From positions 1-30,974 of the IMG/VR virus record IMGVR_UViG_3300030419_005252: 30,974 bases of DNA; one strand, 5' to 3'. Position 1 is the stretch's first letter, and the number at the start of each line of letters is the position of its first letter. The notes under the pieces were generated by a model. It was not told the DNA's origin and ran no database searches. It worked only from the letters and a program-made list of their open reading frames with translations. Shown here piece after piece: positions 26,918 through 30,974 of the stretch. This DNA is from a virus. Position numbers and translations under genes: made by a program.

Positions 26918-29827
26918 ATGGCTAATTTACAGGTTGGTGTTGCTGGAAATGGAACCGTCACGGTAGGTGCAGGTGCATCAGTACATTCTCCTGCAAGTAA
27001 TGAACTGACGTTAGGAACAAATAATGCAGAAAGACTTCGCATCACAGGAATTGGTTCAGTTGGTATAGGAACCTTGGCTCCTCATGAGGCACTTCATGTT
27101 TATCACGCTACTGCTAATGGGGTAGCACAGTTTGAGAGTGGAGATGCAACTACTTGGATTGGTTTTAGAGATAGTACATCCACTTATCCTAATCTACCTA
27201 ACATTGGATGTGTAGGAGATGATTTTAGATATAAATCTGGTGGCACTGAAAGACTTCGCATCGACTCAAGTGGTAATATTGGTATCGGAACTGATAATCC
27301 AGGAGTAAAATTAGATGTCCGTGGTGTTGTTAATATAGAAACAGATGATAATAATGCATTTAATATTATTGATACTACTGCTTCATTTAGACCTTCAATT
27401 AATTTTAAGAAGAATGATAGTGGTACTGTATCAACATTGATGCAGGTAAGAGCAGAAGGTACGGATGGACTTGATATAAAAGATGGTTCTGGTAATAGAA
27501 GACTTCGTATCACACCAGCAGGTAAAGTTGGTATCGGAACTGATAATCCAGGTTCATTGTTACATCTTTGGAGTAGTGGTCCTCAACTTCAATGGACAGA
27601 TTCTGATGATAATTCCGATTGTAAAATCAGATATAATAGTCCAAATTTGATAATTGAATCAGATTCTAATGGTGAAGCAGCTGATAGTGTGATTTCATTC
27701 AGAATTGATGGATCAACAGTTTCTAGTGAAAAAGTTCGCATCAACTCAAGTGGTAAAGTCGGTATCGGAACTGTTGATCCATCACAAATATTACATATTC
27801 ATGATGCTAATCCAATCATTCAATTTACAGATACGAATGGATTAGGTTCGAGAATAAATGCAGATAATGGTAATTTGTATTTTGATACTCATAATCAAAA
27901 TCGTGATGTTGTTTTCAGAGGTGGAAATTCATCAACAGATGAAGTTGCAAGAATAACTGGTGATGGAAAAGTCGGTATCGGAACTAATAATCCAGATCAT
28001 AGTCTACACGTTTTTAAAGATGGTGGTGATTCTGTAATTACAATTGAATCCACAGGCAATAATAATCATTCCGCACTTGAATTTTTCCGCACATCATCTG
28101 GTGGAGATAGTAAAGGTGCAGGATCAATTTATGTAACTGGTGATACGAGCAGCTCTGTAGCAAAAATGAAGTTTGGTGTTGCTCAAAATATTGGTCATGG
28201 CACATATCCAAGAATGACCATTGAAGGTCAATATGGTAGAGTTGGTATCGGAACTGAAAACCCTACTGCCCCTCTTGTTGTAAGAAGTTCTGATAATACT
28301 TTAGGAATTTTAACAAGCACTTCAAATGGTGCAAATCTTGATTTATGGGATAATGATACACAGTCTCGTATTCGTACAGTAGATGGAAGATTACATTTAT
28401 ATGCTGATCTTGAAAATGATGTTGCAAATAGTTCAATAAGATTTTTTGTAGATTCTACTAATGAAAAACTTCGTATTATAGGAGCAGGTATTTCAGTAAC
28501 AGGAGAAGTCGCAGCATCACAAGACTATCCAAATCAACGACCATCAGTAGATTTTAATTTTGTATCAGTCAAGAAATTAGATCCAAGATTTATATATCGT
28601 CACACTGGGCCTGCATCATACACTGATGAGTTTGGTATTGTTGTATTGGTTGGTAGTAATACTCCAAGATTTGACCATAATCCAACAACAAGAGAGTGTA
28701 AAGGATTATTAATTGAAGAGTCTAGAACTAATTTACTTCCATATTCTACTGATGTTGTAGATAACACAAATTGGGATAGAGCTGGTGTTTTAACTGAAAA
28801 TACTACAGCAGTTACAGCACCAGATGGATCCTATGATGCCATTGCACTTCGTGATAATGGTGCTAATAGTCAGCATACTTTGTATGATGATGTTGCTATT
28901 AGTGATATTACTGACGTATATACTTCATCCTGTTGGATTAAAGCAGGATCAAAAAGTTTTGCAGAAATTTTCTGCAATGGTACTGGTTCTAATGGTACAG
29001 TTACAATTGCATATAAATTTAATTTAAGCACTGGAGCAGCAACATATACTGGTAGTGGTGGATTCGAGAGTGGAACTTCGGCAATTGCTATAGAATATCC
29101 AAATGGATGGTGGCGTTGTTCTGTGACATGTGATGTTTCTGATAGTGCGTCTGGTTCTGGAACATTTAGATGGCACGTCAGACCAAGAGAGGATGGTTCT
29201 GGAAATTATCAAGGTGATGATAGTATTGGAATATATGTCTGGGGTCTTCAGTTAGAAAAAGGAACTTTTCCAACTTCTTATATTCCAGGATCATCAACAG
29301 GTGGAACTGCAACTCGTGGTCAGGGTTTTGCAGTAATTGATGGTGAAGAATTATCTGATTTTTATAATCCAAATGCATCAACAGTAATATGTCAATTTGA
29401 TACAAGTAATTGGATGACTTATAATTTCCAAAGGTATGAAAGAATATTTTGTTTTGGTAATCTTAATAATGAAGATGAAGCGGTGGAGGTGTTTAAATCA
29501 AACACTAGTGCTACTGAATTGAGGTGGAGAATACGTTCAGGTGGTTCAAATGTATTGGGTGCAGCAAATATTACTTATTCTCCAAATCCCACACCAAAAT
29601 TTGGAATGGCATGGCAATTAAATGATGGAGGAGTATGTGTTGATGGTGGTACGGTAGCTGGTACAACTGATAGTGGTATTCCAATACCATCTATTACACA
29701 ATTATCTTTAGGTAATTCATGTATAGAGAATAATTCTAATGGTCATGGATACAATGGATGGATTAGAAGATTTACTTATTATCCAATCAAAGTGTCAGAT
29801 GCACAATTGGTCACTCTAACATCATAA
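26918..29827 (+). CDS. large tail-fibre protein, 969 aa
   Basis: The first half has six units centred on (V/I)GIGTxxP at residues 49, 122, 205, 282, 353 and 443, mostly preceded by an ERLRI- or VRI-type strand and followed by a LHV- or LDV-type strand, spaced 71-90 residues. Similar repeats occur in many phage fibres. From about residue 545 a different region begins with SVDFNFVSVKKLDPRF, DHNPTTRECKGLLIEESRTN and ends with YVWGLQLEKGTFPTSYIPG and a concanavalin-like last part; such domains often bind sugar. It likely contacts the host surface. A CATAAATA box (26887-26894) lies before it. Confidence 0.8.
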   Translation: MANLQVGVAGNGTVTVGAGASVHSPASNELTLGTNNAERLRITGIGSVGIGTLAPHEALHVYHATANGVAQFESGDATTWIGFRDSTSTYPNLPNIGCVGDDFRYKSGGTERLRIDSSGNIGIGTDNPGVKLDVRGVVNIETDDNNAFNIIDTTASFRPSINFKKNDSGTVSTLMQVRAEGTDGLDIKDGSGNRRLRITPAGKVGIGTDNPGSLLHLWSSGPQLQWTDSDDNSDCKIRYNSPNLIIESDSNGEAADSVISFRIDGSTVSSEKVRINSSGKVGIGTVDPSQILHIHDANPIIQFTDTNGLGSRINADNGNLYFDTHNQNRDVVFRGGNSSTDEVARITGDGKVGIGTNNPDHSLHVFKDGGDSVITIESTGNNNHSALEFFRTSSGGDSKGAGSIYVTGDTSSSVAKMKFGVAQNIGHGTYPRMTIEGQYGRVGIGTENPTAPLVVRSSDNTLGILTSTSNGANLDLWDNDTQSRIRTVDGRLHLYADLENDVANSSIRFFVDSTNEKLRIIGAGISVTGEVAASQDYPNQRPSVDFNFVSVKKLDPRFIYRHTGPASYTDEFGIVVLVGSNTPRFDHNPTTRECKGLLIEESRTNLLPYSTDVVDNTNWDRAGVLTENTTAVTAPDGSYDAIALRDNGANSQHTLYDDVAISDITDVYTSSCWIKAGSKSFAEIFCNGTGSNGTVTIAYKFNLSTGAATYTGSGGFESGTSAIAIEYPNGWWRCSVTCDVSDSASGSGTFRWHVRPREDGSGNYQGDDSIGIYVWGLQLEKGTFPTSYIPGSSTGGTATRGQGFAVIDGEELSDFYNPNASTVICQFDTSNWMTYNFQRYERIFCFGNLNNEDEAVEVFKSNTSATELRWRIRSGGSNVLGAANITYSPNPTPKFGMAWQLNDGGVCVDGGTVAGTTDSGIPIPSITQLSLGNSCIENNSNGHGYNGWIRRFTYYPIKVSDAQLVTLTS

Positions 29828-29833
29828 TAAATA
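29826..29833 (+). promoter_or_regulatory. late promoter-like box AATAAATA
   Basis: 7/8 match to TATAAATA, overlapping the fibre gene's stop and 20 nt upstream of the next ATG. AT-rich DNA gives such matches by chance, so the position is the main support. Confidence 0.45.
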
Positions 29834-29853
29834 TCACAGGAGAGAAATAACTA

Positions 29854-30974
29854 ATGCCTAATCTAGTCGGAATCGGAAATAGTCAAGTACCAACCAACGC
29901 AATGTTGGGTGGATTGGCATATCAGGATCCTGCTCATGCTAATTTAACTGAAGTAGAGATAGAAAATATTGCTGCTATTAAAGCACAGATTGATCAAACT
30001 GCAGTTTCTAGTGGTGGAAGTGTTTTCGTATATGATACTAGAAAGGATTCTGATGGTGGTGCATGGAGAAAGAGATGTGATCATACCTCATGGTATAATG
30101 AAGGTGTAAATGAATTTAGAGGTCATCGAAAAGAATTTCCTGCTGTTGCCGTGTTGGTGATAGAGAATAGTGGAACTAGACTTACCATCTATGATGGTGA
30201 TGATCCAAATATGCCAATGTGGATGATTATTCCAACCATTGCTGGACAACAGAATATGATTGCTGGTTTTAATGATCATGATCTAATAACTGTAACAGCA
30301 TTAAATGGTATTATACTTGTTGGTACTAGTCCTTCTTGGAATCATGGTAATATTATTAAAGTTAATTTCATAAAAGATGATGCTGTTGCAATTTGTCATA
30401 CTAATGATAAAAAGTGGACTGGTGGAATTATAAACAGAAATACTGATGATTATTGGCAAGATATTGGTTCAGGACATTATATTGTAACCAATCATGTCAA
30501 TGATGTAGCAATGGGTGTACTGCCAAATGCACCAATTGATGATGATACTGGACTTCCAAAACCTACGATTGCTGTTGCGACTGCTGGTGGTCTGAGTGTT
30601 ATTACGGATAATGGGAGAGTTTGGGATATGTGGCCAACTGGTTCATCAGTTCTTCCTGTTAACCAAATTTATTTCACCAAATCAAATAATCTTGCTTTTA
30701 CACACAACGCTTACTGGATAAATTATTACCCAATTCCATATCGTGATACATCTTCAACTTATTGGAATAGTCTTTCTAATTTTATAGGAAGATTTACAGA
30801 TACTGAAAGAGATTGGGCTACTAATGGCATTCCCATTAATGTAGGAGCAAATGGTATTACAAACTTCTTAGAAGATAGAGCAATCGGACATACAAATGGT
30901 GTAGATATAATTGACATAAATGAAGGAGGACTTTTAGGTTCTGGAATGCACTGTGGAATAGCAACTGATTTTAA
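29854..30974 (+). CDS. VrlC-like/tail-fibre protein, 5' part
   Basis: The frame is open from ATG 29854 to the window end (373 full codons). Ribosome-binding site AGGAG lies at 29838-29842. The protein begins MPNLVGIGNSQVPTNAMLGG and has GSVFVYDTRKDSDGGAWRKR, FPAVAVLVIENSGTRLTIYDG, then a long beta-rich, propeller-like part (IVTNHVNDVAMGVL, GGLSVITDNGRVWDMWP). This resembles cyanophage VrlC-type virion proteins, likely part of the adhesion apparatus. The C-terminus is outside the window. Confidence 0.75.
   Translation, partial: MPNLVGIGNSQVPTNAMLGGLAYQDPAHANLTEVEIENIAAIKAQIDQTAVSSGGSVFVYDTRKDSDGGAWRKRCDHTSWYNEGVNEFRGHRKEFPAVAVLVIENSGTRLTIYDGDDPNMPMWMIIPTIAGQQNMIAGFNDHDLITVTALNGIILVGTSPSWNHGNIIKVNFIKDDAVAICHTNDKKWTGGIINRNTDDYWQDIGSGHYIVTNHVNDVAMGVLPNAPIDDDTGLPKPTIAVATAGGLSVITDNGRVWDMWPTGSSVLPVNQIYFTKSNNLAFTHNAYWINYYPIPYRDTSSTYWNSLSNFIGRFTDTERDWATNGIPINVGANGITNFLEDRAIGHTNGVDIIDINEGGLLGSGMHCGIATDF

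Overview
This window is a piece of a lytic T4-like myovirus of marine cyanobacteria (a cyanomyophage). Evidence for the phage type is the set of T4-type replication, late-transcription and baseplate proteins (gp33, gp59, gp32, gp53, gp48, gp4, gp54, gp26, gp51, a gp5-type hub) together with cyanophage auxiliary metabolic genes (talC, purC, purN, thyX, phoH, glutaredoxin). Small proteins of cyanobacterial families (DUF1825, DUF4278) and an RNA matching the cyanobacterial/cyanophage glutamine aptamer point to a cyanobacterial host. The DNA is AT-rich, which fits a Prochlorococcus or low-GC Synechococcus phage, but the exact host cannot be read from the sequence.

Layout. 1-4542: tightly overlapping plus-strand metabolic and small genes (end of purC, talC, glutaredoxin, a run of small conserved-looking proteins, purN). 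4543-5230: a regulatory island with a promoter, a perfect palindrome, a glutamine-riboswitch-like RNA, two small ORFs, a strong terminator with the -35 box of the next promoter in its loop, and another small ORF. 5220-10839: thyX, phoH, a PD-(D/E)XK nuclease, then the late-transcription/replication group gp33, gp59, DUF1825 and gp32. 10836-13799 (minus strand): gp53, gp48, an unrecognised protein and gp4, starting from a perfect late-promoter box. 13842-25619 (plus): gp54, gp26, gp51, two tape-measure/hub-associated membrane-like proteins, a gp27-position protein, a gp5 OB-fold protein, structural proteins, a separate beta-helix (spike-like) protein and a fibre protein. 25605-25847: a host-type promoter followed by a highly folded noncoding region. 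25848-30974: small genes, then tail-fibre genes; the last one runs off the window.

How it works together. The early part supplies nucleotides (PurC, PurN, ThyX, TalC feeding pentose phosphate, glutaredoxin as likely reductant for ribonucleotide reductase) and replication machinery (gp59 loads helicase on gp32-coated DNA). gp33 links the RNA polymerase to late transcription, which turns on the baseplate, hub and fibre genes. Four plus-strand TTGACA boxes are each followed at exactly 17 nt by a near-consensus -10 box, marking early promoters. T4-late-like TATAAATA boxes mark structural genes.

The most unusual items are the roughly 170-nt multi-helix RNA candidate at 25657-25824, driven by an early-type promoter inside the late structural cluster, and the compact riboswitch island at 4574-5052. 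No tRNA, rRNA, CRISPR array, insertion sequence or integrase was seen.
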